This document shows, piece after piece, positions 55,904-64,000 of a stretch of DNA of 64,000 bases. The notes under the pieces were generated by a model, which was given only the letters and a program-made list of their open reading frames with translations, was not told the origin of the DNA and searched no databases. The stretch spans positions 53,850 through 117,849 of the forward strand of contig NZ_JASDCF010000006.1 in the NCBI RefSeq assembly GCF_030408035.1, in the 5' to 3' direction. The position numbers and the translations under genes were made by a program. This DNA comes from Psychrobacter sp. APC 3426 (GTDB taxonomy: Bacteria > Pseudomonadota > Gammaproteobacteria > Pseudomonadales > Moraxellaceae). Numbering within the stretch: position 1 is the first letter of the stretch; each line of letters begins with the position of its first letter.

Positions 55904-56590
55904 TTAACGTTTGTCTAAGCGGTTGGACAACCAGTTACCAGAGGCTTGGATTGAGATAACCATGATTGATAGCATAAGGACAATAAAAATCATCACCTCA
56001 GTTTGATAGCGATAATAGCCGTATCGAATGGCCAAATCACCCAAACCACCGCCGCCAATCATACCCGCAGCCGCTGAATAAGACAGCAAGCTAATCGCAA
56101 GAATCGTCACTGACAACACCAACCCTGAGCGCGCCTCATTAAGCAGTACCTTAATGATTGTGAAAGGGCGTGCACCCATAGATTCGGTGGCTTCGATAAT
56201 ACCACGCGGCACTTCACGCAGATTTTGCTCGACCAGACGAGCAAAGTAAAACGAACCGGCAATCGCTAATACCAAAGATGCTGCAATCGGTCCGATGCCC
56301 GTGCCGACAATGGCTTTAGTGAACGGACTCATCGCAATCATCAAAATCACAAAAGGGAAGGCACGCATAAAGTTAGTGATGCCGCCCAGTACCGCGTATA
56401 GTGTTTTATTTTGCAAAAACTGTCTATCACTGGATAAGAATAAGAATATTCCAAATAGCCCACCGATGAGAATGGCGACCGTCGATGAGATACCAAGCAT
56501 GATGAATGTATCAATAAATGCGTTCACAATCTCTTTGCGCAGGGCAAAAAGCTTGTCTATTGAGGCGGATAATTCAGTACCAGTTAACAT
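55904..56590 (-). CDS. metI: Methionine ABC importer permease MetI
   Basis: 228 residues from the ATG at 56590, preceded by GGAGAAATAGAT; the longer frame to 56620 overlaps metN poorly. Five membrane segments; the permease coupling motif is EAARSG in the region VLLNEARSGLVLSVTIL, and LREVPRGIIEATESMGA precedes it, as in MetI. Partner of MetN and MetQ. It starts 19 bases after the metN stop, so the two are translationally close. Confidence 0.94.
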   Translation of the reverse strand: MLTGTELSASIDKLFALRKEIVNAFIDTFIMLGISSTVAILIGGLFGIFLFLSSDRQFLQNKTLYAVLGGITNFMRAFPFVILMIAMSPFTKAIVGTGIGPIAASLVLAIAGSFYFARLVEQNLREVPRGIIEATESMGARPFTIIKVLLNEARSGLVLSVTILAISLLSYSAAAGMIGGGGLGDLAIRYGYYRYQTEVMIFIVLMLSIMVISIQASGNWLSNRLDKR

Positions 56591-56609
56591 ATCTATTTCT
56601 CCTGCCTCA

Positions 56610-57380
56610 TTAGTCCTCAACGACTAAGCCTTTGCCAATCGGGGTGGTTGCCTGAATCAGGCCATCTCTTACATCTGCGACTTCTAGCAATTGTCCTTGA
56701 TGCAGCAAAGCTGCACGATCACAGAGTCTGCGAATGACACTCATCTCATGCGTCACAATGACGATGGTGACGCCGAGCTGATCGTTGATGTCACGTAGGC
56801 ACGTCAGCAGGCTGCGGGTCGTGGCAGGGTCAAGTGCGCTGGTCGGCTCATCAGCGAGCAGTACTTTTGGGCTTGGTGCAATGGCGCGAGCAATCCCAAC
56901 ACGTTGCTTTTGACCGCCTGATAGCTGCGCAGGATAATGACCAGCACGATCAGTCAGGTCCACAATCTCAAGACAATCCATGACGCGCTGATGAATATCG
57001 CGGCGAGGATAGCCGGCAACGGTTAAGTTAAAGGCGACATTGTCAAAAACAGTGCGATTGGACATCAAGTTAAATTGCTGGAAAATCATGCCGATATTAT
57101 GACGGGCAATACGTAACTCACTGGCAGACAGTGTCGTTAAGTCCGTACCATCGATAATAACCTGACCTGAATCTGGACGCTCAAGCATATTAATAATGCG
57201 TAACAAAGTAGACTTGCCGGCACCCGAATAACCCATGAGGCCAAAAATCTCACCTTGTTGGACAGACAGTGACGTTGGCTCAACAGCCGTAAACCAATGC
57301 GGTTTGCCATCTTTGTCTTTGATTGAACGGTCACTTAAAAAACTCTTGGTCACATCGTTTAAGACAATCATGTCATTCAT
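56610..57380 (-). CDS. metN: Methionine importer ATPase MetN, short form
   Basis: 256 residues from the ATG at 57380 (Met three codons later also possible; no clear ribosome-binding site for either; the frame is open to 57455). Walker A GYSGAGKST, Q-loop FQQFNL, signature LSGGQKQRVGIARA, Walker B VLLADEPTSALD and the TEMS-type switch His (THEMS) are present. It stops at about the end of the ATPase domain. E. coli MetN is 343 residues and carries a C-terminal NIL (ACT-like) domain that binds methionine to inhibit uptake; this domain is missing. metI follows directly. Confidence 0.94.
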   Translation of the reverse strand: MNDMIVLNDVTKSFLSDRSIKDKDGKPHWFTAVEPTSLSVQQGEIFGLMGYSGAGKSTLLRIINMLERPDSGQVIIDGTDLTTLSASELRIARHNIGMIFQQFNLMSNRTVFDNVAFNLTVAGYPRRDIHQRVMDCLEIVDLTDRAGHYPAQLSGGQKQRVGIARAIAPSPKVLLADEPTSALDPATTRSLLTCLRDINDQLGVTIVIVTHEMSVIRRLCDRAALLHQGQLLEVADVRDGLIQATTPIGKGLVVED

Positions 57381-57675
57381 GGAGGGCTCAAAATTCAATA
57401 ATTTTTTAATGTCATGAACGTATTGTTTCGCTTCTATTATCATGTAAGAAGCCAATTAAAAAACAACCGTCTATAACCCTATAATAAGGGGCGCTAATAT
57501 AGCATATTATTGGGTACTTTGGATATGCGCATACGTGACCTGCTTATGATGATTAGCAATTAGCAAGTATCGAGAGGGAGCGTGTAAGCTAGGAGATTAC
57601 AGGACTATAAGCGATGGTTGACGTAATGCTGACTTGCTAGTGCTTGTTATAACGGTTATTTATTAAAGAGAATGA

Positions 57676-59964
57676 TTAATTATGTTGGTGGTAATGGGGG
57701 TCGTGCTTGATAGGGATGACTACCAAGAATCTCGTATGACCGTTAATAGTGTCAGTGATGATACGGCCTTGATGGGCGGTTACGATTTGGGAAACCAATG
57801 ATAAGCCAAGACCAGAGCCTTTATTCTTTTGCTGCAACCGTACAAACGGGCTAAACACTTCTTCACGTTTGTCTTCAGGAATACCGGTACCCTCATCAAT
57901 CACTGCCATTACGGCATATTTTGGTAATGGGCGTACAGGTTCTGTTTTAGCTTTCTTTAGATGCTTAGTAAATAGACCTTCTTTTCGCGGCATATCTGAC
58001 GTATCGTCGTCAGGTTGATGATTACTTTTGGTATTATTTTTTTGGTCCACTTTTTTAGCTTTAGCGTCATCTACACTGACAGCCGTATCGACAGTAGTCT
58101 TATGATTCTTTTGAGCGCTACCATTTTTGAGAGCATTCAGTCCCTTACTCATAATGCCATCTTTGGGTTTTGATGTCGTCAGGTCGGCACCACTAACCAC
58201 TTCGCTACTATCAGTCATAGCCGCCTTTTTAATATCAAAATTAGATTCAGACTCAGGAACAACACGCCAAACCATTTTTTTGATTCTATCAGCCACGTCA
58301 TTAGTAAAGCGCTGATAGTTTGCCATTAGAGAAGGCTCTTCAACGTTCTCTGATGGATGGTTAGCGCTATATAAACTGGTGCTATCTGAATTGACATTGT
58401 CTGCATGGTTGCTTTCTAATTTTTCAGAATTTATGGCATCTGTTGCATCATTAATCCCATTGTCATCTGCTTCCATGCTGCAATCATTTTTCTCAGCGCC
58501 ACTGACTCCAATGCTATTGGCATCAGTCACATCAACTGCCTCTAATTCGTCGCCATCATTACTATCAGTAGCCACGCTCTCACCATTTTTATAGATAGGT
58601 GGTGCGGGCAATACGGCTATCGAGTCAGCGGTTGTCGGTTTTATTTTATCAATAAAATCAGAGACGTTGTCTGGTACATCGTCAGTTTTTAGGGTTTCTG
58701 TATTTGCGATAGCTTGCTCATCATATGAGCTAAAGTCCGAACTATTATAGTCAACGAAGCTACTACAAATCAGGGTTTGTAACAGATAGTCAGGTATATT
58801 GTCAGCCTCATCGATAGTCTGAACGCCGTAGAGTAATACGGTCACTGGCGGGACACCATGTAACATTGCATTGGTTAATAAATTGCGAATCAGATGGGTC
58901 AACATAGAAGATTGACCATCAATGACGATGTGTTCACCAATCAAAGTTGCCTCAGGGTAATGCTGGCGCTCTTGGTTGACTAAGTCGTATAAATCTAAGC
59001 GTTCAACTTGCTGTAAGGCGTGTCCAGCATCTAAGCGGCTGACCAGCAGAATACTCTCTACTAAGTCATTGAGCCCCGATAAATCGCGATTGATTGCCTG
59101 TGCGCGTTTATCGAATTTTGCTTTGGTGTCAGAGGGTAGCGCGCCTGCCAACATATCCATCATCTCAATCTGCAAACGAATACGCGTGATAGGGGTGCGT
59201 AGCTCATGCGAAGCATGTGCTAATAGCAAGTTATTGGCATCAATGAGGTGTTCAATTTTCTGTGCTGCCTGATTAAACCCACGGGCCAAGGAGGCGATTT
59301 CATCATTACCGCGTGCATTGACACGAACGGTAAAGTCACCATCACCCAATTGCGTCATTTGCTGACTCATCTGATTGATACGCCAGGTCATTGTACGGGC
59401 GATAATCCATAGAACACCTGCCATAATGAGCAGCAGTAGCAAGGTGCCAGTAAATAAATTTAACGCAGCAGAGAGTACAGGCTTTTTAGGTGGCAGGCGT
59501 GATTCGTACAACAGTGTGTAGCCAGTGCTGCTATATACTTGAGCTTGCTGGGTGGGAATCGTGTCTGAAAAAGAAGGAAAAACGCGTGAAAATAAAGAGG
59601 GAGTAGGGGGTAACTCTAACGGTAAGTCGCTGTGATCGGTTTGCATGAGCAAACGACCTTCATTGTCATACAAGCCCATTTTGGCTTGTAAAGACTCATC
59701 AAAAATATCAAAGCTTTTTTTAACGACAGCCAACATAAACCGTGACTGCAGACGATTGTCTTTGCTAATGGCAATGTTTAACTCATGCAAAAAAGGGTCG
59801 ATTTGTCCCAAGATTTGCGTCGCCAGTACTTCCGAGCGAATTCCCGCATCTTTGTCGTGGACAAGTTGCGTCAACAGCACCATCGCCACTGCAAATAAGA
59901 TAAGTGCCAGCATCACGCTGGCAAATAACTTAGCAAATACGGAACGAAAACCCAACTGCTGCAT
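57676..59964 (-). CDS. Sensor histidine kinase with split ATPase domain
   Basis: 762 residues, about 300 more than typical. Membrane segments at about 14-32 and 167-188 flank a periplasmic sensor; HAMP at about 190-242; the phosphorylated His253 is in HASHELRTPITR. The ATPase domain is divided: the N-box LIRNLLTNAMLHG is at about 358-370, but the G1 box DEGTGIP and the G2 box GSGLGLSL come only at about 690-723. The insert between (about 385-680, coding bases 57920-58812) is Asp/Asn/Ser/Lys-rich and low in complexity. The C-terminal end is His-rich (HDPHYHQHN). It partners the response regulator gene upstream, as a CpxA/RstB-like system. Confidence 0.88.
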   Translation of the reverse strand: MQQLGFRSVFAKLFASVMLALILFAVAMVLLTQLVHDKDAGIRSEVLATQILGQIDPFLHELNIAISKDNRLQSRFMLAVVKKSFDIFDESLQAKMGLYDNEGRLLMQTDHSDLPLELPPTPSLFSRVFPSFSDTIPTQQAQVYSSTGYTLLYESRLPPKKPVLSAALNLFTGTLLLLLIMAGVLWIIARTMTWRINQMSQQMTQLGDGDFTVRVNARGNDEIASLARGFNQAAQKIEHLIDANNLLLAHASHELRTPITRIRLQIEMMDMLAGALPSDTKAKFDKRAQAINRDLSGLNDLVESILLVSRLDAGHALQQVERLDLYDLVNQERQHYPEATLIGEHIVIDGQSSMLTHLIRNLLTNAMLHGVPPVTVLLYGVQTIDEADNIPDYLLQTLICSSFVDYNSSDFSSYDEQAIANTETLKTDDVPDNVSDFIDKIKPTTADSIAVLPAPPIYKNGESVATDSNDGDELEAVDVTDANSIGVSGAEKNDCSMEADDNGINDATDAINSEKLESNHADNVNSDSTSLYSANHPSENVEEPSLMANYQRFTNDVADRIKKMVWRVVPESESNFDIKKAAMTDSSEVVSGADLTTSKPKDGIMSKGLNALKNGSAQKNHKTTVDTAVSVDDAKAKKVDQKNNTKSNHQPDDDTSDMPRKEGLFTKHLKKAKTEPVRPLPKYAVMAVIDEGTGIPEDKREEVFSPFVRLQQKNKGSGLGLSLVSQIVTAHQGRIITDTINGHTRFLVVIPIKHDPHYHQHN

Positions 59965-60099
59965 TAAACCATCTCTATTATCAGACGCTTATATCGACTT
60001 TAAGCAGTGCTTACTGTTTAAACTTTATAGCATAAAGTCAGCTACATCCAGAATTAAACAGTAAGATTGCTCAAGCGATTACTCAGCCGTTTTCTATCA

Positions 60100-60822
60100 T
60101 TAGACCTGATCAGTGGCAAATTGATAACCAACACCGCGCACAGTAATAATGCGTTTTGGTTGGCGAGGGTTGTCTTCAATCAATGCCCGTAGGCGTGAGA
60201 TATGGACATCAATAGCACGATCAATATTGTCTGAGCTATCATCATTTGGCATGGCTTGCCAGAGCTGCTCACGATTTAACACTTTACCAGAATGGGTGGC
60301 AAAGTAATGCAGTAATTGGAACTGATGCGTCGTTAGACGTACAGGCTCATCATCAATCGTCACTTCATGGCTATCTGGGAACACACTTAGGCGACCGAAG
60401 GTCAAGCTGTCTGATTGACTGTCTGCTTGATTTGGCTGCTCATGACGACGGATAACCGCACGAATACGAGCCAACAGTTCACGAGGCTCAAATGGCTTGG
60501 CGATGTAATCATCAGCACCCATTTCAAGACCCAAAACGCGATCTGTGGTGTCACCTTTAGCGGTTAGCATGATAATTGGTACTTTATTGGTCATGTTATT
60601 TTTGTTGCCACGAATCTTTTGGCAAACTTGCATGCCATCCATATCTGGCAGCATCAAGTCCAGCACCACCAAATCAATATCACGTTCTTTGGTGTCCAAT
60701 AAATCAAGACCTTCCTGACCAAGTCCTGCATGATGTACATCATAGTAATTCATGGTCAGATAATCACTGATCAGCTCTGCTAAATCTGGGTCGTCTTCAA
60801 TTAGTAAAATCTGCTTACTCAT
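60100..60822 (-). CDS. OmpR-family response regulator (RstA-like)
   Basis: 240 residues. Receiver domain with acidic pair Asp10-Asp11, phosphorylated Asp55 (LVVLDLMLPD), Thr in MLTAKGD and Lys in AKPFEP; then a winged-helix DNA-binding domain (about 140-235) with REQLWQAM, VDVHISRLRALIED and a TVRGVGYQF end. It precedes the split kinase by 135 bases on the same strand and presumably receives phosphate from it. Target genes are not apparent. Confidence 0.93.
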   Translation of the reverse strand: MSKQILLIEDDPDLAELISDYLTMNYYDVHHAGLGQEGLDLLDTKERDIDLVVLDLMLPDMDGMQVCQKIRGNKNNMTNKVPIIMLTAKGDTTDRVLGLEMGADDYIAKPFEPRELLARIRAVIRRHEQPNQADSQSDSLTFGRLSVFPDSHEVTIDDEPVRLTTHQFQLLHYFATHSGKVLNREQLWQAMPNDDSSDNIDRAIDVHISRLRALIEDNPRQPKRIITVRGVGYQFATDQV

Positions 60823-61341
60823 GGGTTATCCTCTAGTTGTTGTTATGGTTTGCCAAAAGCTTAGAGTGCTCAATGACGTCAATCATGATAAATACATCAG
60901 TGATTACAATTTCTTAGAGCTATCTAAACGATTGATATGTGGCAATGTTTCATCTCTCAAAAGTTATTCTTTAAATGCCAGTATTTAAGTACTCTCTCTT
61001 ATATGGTAATTCTGAGATACTAATCAACTCTCAACTAATCAACTCTCAAATAGCAATCCCTAAATGCTAAGGGTTTAATCCTGAGTCATGGCGCTTTAGT
61101 GAGCACTTCAGTCCTACGGTCATTAGACGTAGCCATATAATGCTCAAGTGTGCACTGGATAGCTATTCATCATATCTTCATTATATCGTTCGGAGATGAC
61201 CAAGCACATCGCTTTGGTTTTAATCTCACAAAATACTCGGTTAGTGCTATATATAGAAGCTCATATTGCCTAATATCGGTGTTACAAAACAAGAGCGGCT
61301 TTGTTAATGTTTCTACATAATGTAACTGTCAGCATTAAATG
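60823..61341. other. Intergenic region with a 15-base tandem duplication
   Basis: 519 bases upstream of the response regulator and downstream of the adaptor gene. CTAATCAACTCTCAA occurs twice in tandem at 61020-61034 and 61035-61049. The regulator promoter is presumably near 60823-61000. No gene or RNA recognised. Confidence 0.45.
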
Positions 61342-62565
61342 TTATGAAACGATGACTTTTTTCCCCTTAGAATCAACAGGTAAGTTTGCTAAACAAATCA
61401 AGCTATCATTACTGATACCTGCAATTAAATACTGTTTGGTAGAAGGGTTATATTCGACGACTTCGACAGGCTGGCGTGTCAGACGTTGATTCTGACCAAT
61501 AATCCACACATTGGCTTGCAATGGTCTGAGCGGTTTATATGGTGGCGTTTGCAGCTCTGACAAGTCAACATCATGCAGCGCGCGCTTAGGGACGATGGTA
61601 CCGACGTCGATTTGACCATAGTCGACCCGCCCTGTGACCTTCATGTCTGGATGCAGTTTTTCACGGCTCATCTCATTATCAATCACATTGACATAGACCA
61701 ACAGCTTTTTTGGCTCGCTTGTGACGGTCAATTTACTGACCTGACCAGTAAATTTATCCGCTATATTCTCTGTCGTAAAGTTGACCGTTTGTCCGACTGA
61801 TAGTTGTGATTCTGCTTGCATAGGGACTGTCGCAATAAAATATAACTGAGTTTCATCACTTAACTGCAATATTGGTGAGCGCGCAGCCAGTTTTTGACCA
61901 GGCGCGGCATATAGGTGCTCCACACGGCCTGAAAAGCTGGCATGAACTGTGGTCAGGTTATACTGAGGTTCTGATTTATTTCTGTCATTGCTATCTGTTT
62001 CTTTATTGTTAGAATCAGCATCAGCTGTAAGTGGCTTTCCTTTTACTTCTTTGACAGCGACAGAGTGTTTGCTATCAGCATCGACTTGCTCTTTTATCGC
62101 ACTCTTATCTGCTGCAGTGAGCCGTGTTTCTTCCTCTTTTGTCGCCATGTCTGAATTACCAGACGCCACATCTGCCATAGTTGCCGAATTGGATACGATT
62201 GTGGTTTCATCTGCTGTACCCAAGCGTTTGACGATAAAGAGCGGCGTACCTTTTTCTACCCACTGACCTTCACTGATAAGCATGTCTTCTATACTGACGG
62301 GATGTGCTGCGATGAGCTTGGTTTGCTTGATAGATTCAACAGTCCCTTGCAAGCCCATGCTTGGCTGATAACGAGAGGGTTTTATGCTCAATATATGATC
62401 TGATGTCATGGTGACACTGTCGCCACTTATAATAAGCGGGTTTTCAACAGTCTCACTGTTTTCGGCAGTCACAGGCTCATCGGTAGGCGGCGATGGTTGA
62501 CAGGCAGCAAGTAGTAAGGCGCTGAATATATAGAGGCTTTTGTTTAACCATTTAGAAGCTGTCAT
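61342..62565 (-). CDS. Lipoprotein membrane-fusion (RND/HlyD-type) adaptor subunit
   Basis: 407 residues from the ATG at 62565; the frame is open further but only this start gives a clean lipoprotein signal, with lipobox LAAC at Cys22. The biotinyl-lipoyl-like halves are present: AHPVSIEDMLISEGQWVEKGTPLFIVKRLG and FSGRVEHLYAAPGQKLAARSPILQL. Instead of a regular alpha-hairpin, about 85 residues of Ser/Asp/Lys-rich sequence (about 117-201) lie between them. The beta-barrel domain (about 235-330) follows. No pump gene or outer-membrane channel is adjacent, so it is an orphan in this window. Confidence 0.85.
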   Translation of the reverse strand: MTASKWLNKSLYIFSALLLAACQPSPPTDEPVTAENSETVENPLIISGDSVTMTSDHILSIKPSRYQPSMGLQGTVESIKQTKLIAAHPVSIEDMLISEGQWVEKGTPLFIVKRLGTADETTIVSNSATMADVASGNSDMATKEEETRLTAADKSAIKEQVDADSKHSVAVKEVKGKPLTADADSNNKETDSNDRNKSEPQYNLTTVHASFSGRVEHLYAAPGQKLAARSPILQLSDETQLYFIATVPMQAESQLSVGQTVNFTTENIADKFTGQVSKLTVTSEPKKLLVYVNVIDNEMSREKLHPDMKVTGRVDYGQIDVGTIVPKRALHDVDLSELQTPPYKPLRPLQANVWIIGQNQRLTRQPVEVVEYNPSTKQYLIAGISNDSLICLANLPVDSKGKKVIVS

Positions 62566-63291
62566 AGCAGTCACCGTTAGAATCGTCGTTTTTATTATAT
62601 AGTGAAATGCAATAAGGTGGAACGATTGTGCCTCACTTATAAATTGAGCTGAGTGACTGACATACAATCCATAAATTAAGCAAAGGATACTGCCGGTAAG
62701 TGACTGAAAGAAAACATAGCTTTTTATAATACTGACCAGTTTGAACATTAATTTGCTAATCGCTGGAAAAGCGTAGGTAACTGTGCTAAAACAAACATAA
62801 CAAAATATATTGATACATTTTACTTACAAACGAAAATTATTCTGCAATGTACTTATCGTTTCTATATAATGCAAAAATATCATAAGGTTGGTGATTTTTA
62901 GTCACATTTTTATTTTTTAGCAGTCGCTTTGGTCATCAAAATATCTGCTAGCCATTTGCGGGTTATCTAGTGATAAAGTACTTCGATGATTTTTTGATGT
63001 GCCATACTTTGCTGACTGGCAATCACTAGGTGTAAACATGGCTATAAAAGGTCAAAATGAGACTCGATTTAATCAACCTATTAACCATAAAGTGCGTATA
63101 GTTACCTGTGGTGATGCCACACCTGTTAGATAGATTCTGATAAAAAGCTACGTGCGTTATCTTGATAAAAATGCAAAGTTAACCGTTCGTCTTAATCTAA
63201 TAATAAGCGATATTCTCAGTAGAGAAGGCGATTAATAGATTGCACAGCCAGATAGCGCTACGAATAAATAGTCGTTCATAGGACAATGATG
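62566..63291. promoter_or_regulatory. Divergent spacer of adaptor and pilG genes
   Basis: 726 bases. The upstream continuation of the adaptor frame (to 62748) looks non-coding. The pilG promoter should lie in the right part. AT-rich tracts around 62780-62880; no gene or RNA recognised. Confidence 0.4.
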
Positions 63292-63669
63292 ATGGAAAAT
63301 AATTTTGATGGTTTAAAAGTGATGGTAATTGATGATTCAAAAACCATTCGCCGTACTGCAGAGACCTTGTTACAAAAAGCTGGGTGCGAAGTCGTGACCG
63401 CTATTGACGGCTTCGATGCCCTCGCAAAAATTGTCGATAACAACCCAGATATTATTTTTGTCGACATTATGATGCCGCGTCTAGATGGCTATCAAACCTG
63501 TGCATTGATAAAAAACAATCCGGATTATGCTGATAAGCCTGTCATCATGCTGTCGTCTAAAGATGGTCTATTTGATAAAGCGCGCGGCCGTATTGTTGGC
63601 TCTGATGAGTATTTGACCAAACCATTTAGTAAAGATGAGCTGTTTGAAGCAATCAATCAATACCGTTAA
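63292..63669 (+). CDS. pilG: Twitching-motility response regulator PilG
   Basis: 125 residues from the third of three consecutive in-frame ATGs (63286, 63289, 63292). The ribosome-binding site AGGA at 63280-63283 is correctly spaced only for the last. Single receiver domain controlling type IV pilus extension through the Pil-Chp system. The phosphorylated Asp58 is in IIFVDIMMPRLDGYQTCA, with the signature start GLKVMVIDDSKTIRRTAETLL and the end SSKDGLFDKARGRIVGSDEYLTKPFSKDEL almost as in Pseudomonas PilG. pilH would normally follow but an IS-like gene lies 120 bases downstream. Confidence 0.95.
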   Translation: MENNFDGLKVMVIDDSKTIRRTAETLLQKAGCEVVTAIDGFDALAKIVDNNPDIIFVDIMMPRLDGYQTCALIKNNPDYADKPVIMLSSKDGLFDKARGRIVGSDEYLTKPFSKDELFEAINQYR

Positions 63670-63788
63670 TGCTTATATTTTACAGTCTTTATTGTCGTTA
63701 TTGATGAATGCTTAAAGCCGAACAACACTAATGAAGATTGGACAGTCACGAATAGTTAGCATGCTGTGTTCAATTAATTACCCCACTC

Positions 63789-64000
63789 TCAACTTGAAAT
63801 AAGCAAATCAAACTGAAGAGGCGGGTTACCAAGTTTTTTGTTGAGTACAAAGCACAGATTGTGTGAAAGAATCTTACGAATCAATCGATGAGACAAATGC
63901 CATAAATCTCTTGCTCGTACCTTTTGTATATTAAATCGTTCTGATAGCTGACCAATGACTGTTTCAACGATACGGCGGGCTTTCATTAGCCGCCTTACCA
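63789..64000 (-). CDS. IS982-like transposase, 3' part (cut by window edge)
   Basis: The frame is open to the right edge; the stop is at 63789. The visible part of about 70 residues carries the end of a DDE domain, with RRIVETVIGQLSERFNIQKVRARDLWH, where the Glu of RIVETV is the likely third catalytic residue, and ends in KKLGNPPLQFDLL. The Glu-T-V-x-x-Q-L pattern and the NPPLQF end are typical of IS982-family transposases. The left inverted end would lie near 63781 (CCCCACTCTCAACTTG), which I cannot confirm without the other end. Confidence 0.65.
   Translation of the reverse strand, partial: VRRLMKARRIVETVIGQLSERFNIQKVRARDLWHLSHRLIRKILSHNLCFVLNKKLGNPPLQFDLLISS

Noticed and set aside
57381..57675. 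SAM riboswitch or MetJ box before metN
   Set aside because: I looked for a structured leader and for repeats of an AGACGTCT-like box and found neither.

Overview
The window looks like a stretch of chromosome from a Psychrobacter-type gammaproteobacterium (Moraxellaceae). The evidence is moderate GC, a PilG almost identical in key segments to pseudomonad PilG, a FadE-type acyl-CoA dehydrogenase, DUF368, UPF0149, YeiH and YfdC families, and many conserved proteins padded with acidic, Asn/Asp/Ser/Thr-rich segments. I saw no rRNA, tRNA, CRISPR array, prophage or plasmid replication gene.

Layout. 1-6 kb: minus-strand housekeeping genes (hemJ, bioB, an SCP2/UbiT-like protein, a small membrane protein, a DUF368 lipid-carrier flippase, serB). 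6-12 kb: plus-strand genes starting with a greatly extended YtjB/Smp-like protein divergent from serB, then a small acidic protein, UPF0149, two YbjQ paralogues and a BASS transporter. 11.8-21.7 kb: a YfdC-like FNT channel, valS, a lipoprotein, a DUF454 protein, a cold-shock protein, a divergent yeiH/LysR pair with a T-N11-A operator candidate, and two tandem UspA proteins. 21.9-34 kb: an M16C protease, two Nudix hydrolases, an HPP protein, an MpaB-like oxygenase, a DUF2799 lipoprotein, nhaA, a YfcA-like TSUP carrier and a dicarboxylate/amino-acid symporter. 34-42 kb: fadE, radC, coaBC, a second TSUP carrier, a DUF2905 protein and a histone-deacetylase-like hydrolase.

42-51 kb is the most unusual part. 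Two nearly identical stand-alone TnpB elements of the IS200/IS605 superfamily lie in inverted orientation around a two-gene segment (a YbjN-like protein and an unknown 382-residue protein). Both tnpB genes carry the same -1 frameshift in an A-rich run. The second copy sits directly before ccmA, the first gene of ccmABCDE (haem delivery for cytochrome c maturation).

51-64 kb: an aldo/keto reductase, a frameshifted MFS transporter followed by a cytosine-deaminase-family gene, a metNI-metQ methionine importer whose MetN lacks the usual C-terminal regulatory domain, a two-component system whose kinase has its ATPase domain split by about 300 disordered residues, an orphan lipoprotein membrane-fusion adaptor, pilG, and the end of an IS982-like transposase cut by the window edge.

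The best leads are the duplicated TnpB elements (shared frameshift, and a predicted TTTAAC target/TAM), the His-rich insert in CoaBC, the split histidine kinase, and several long hairpins or inverted repeats between genes.
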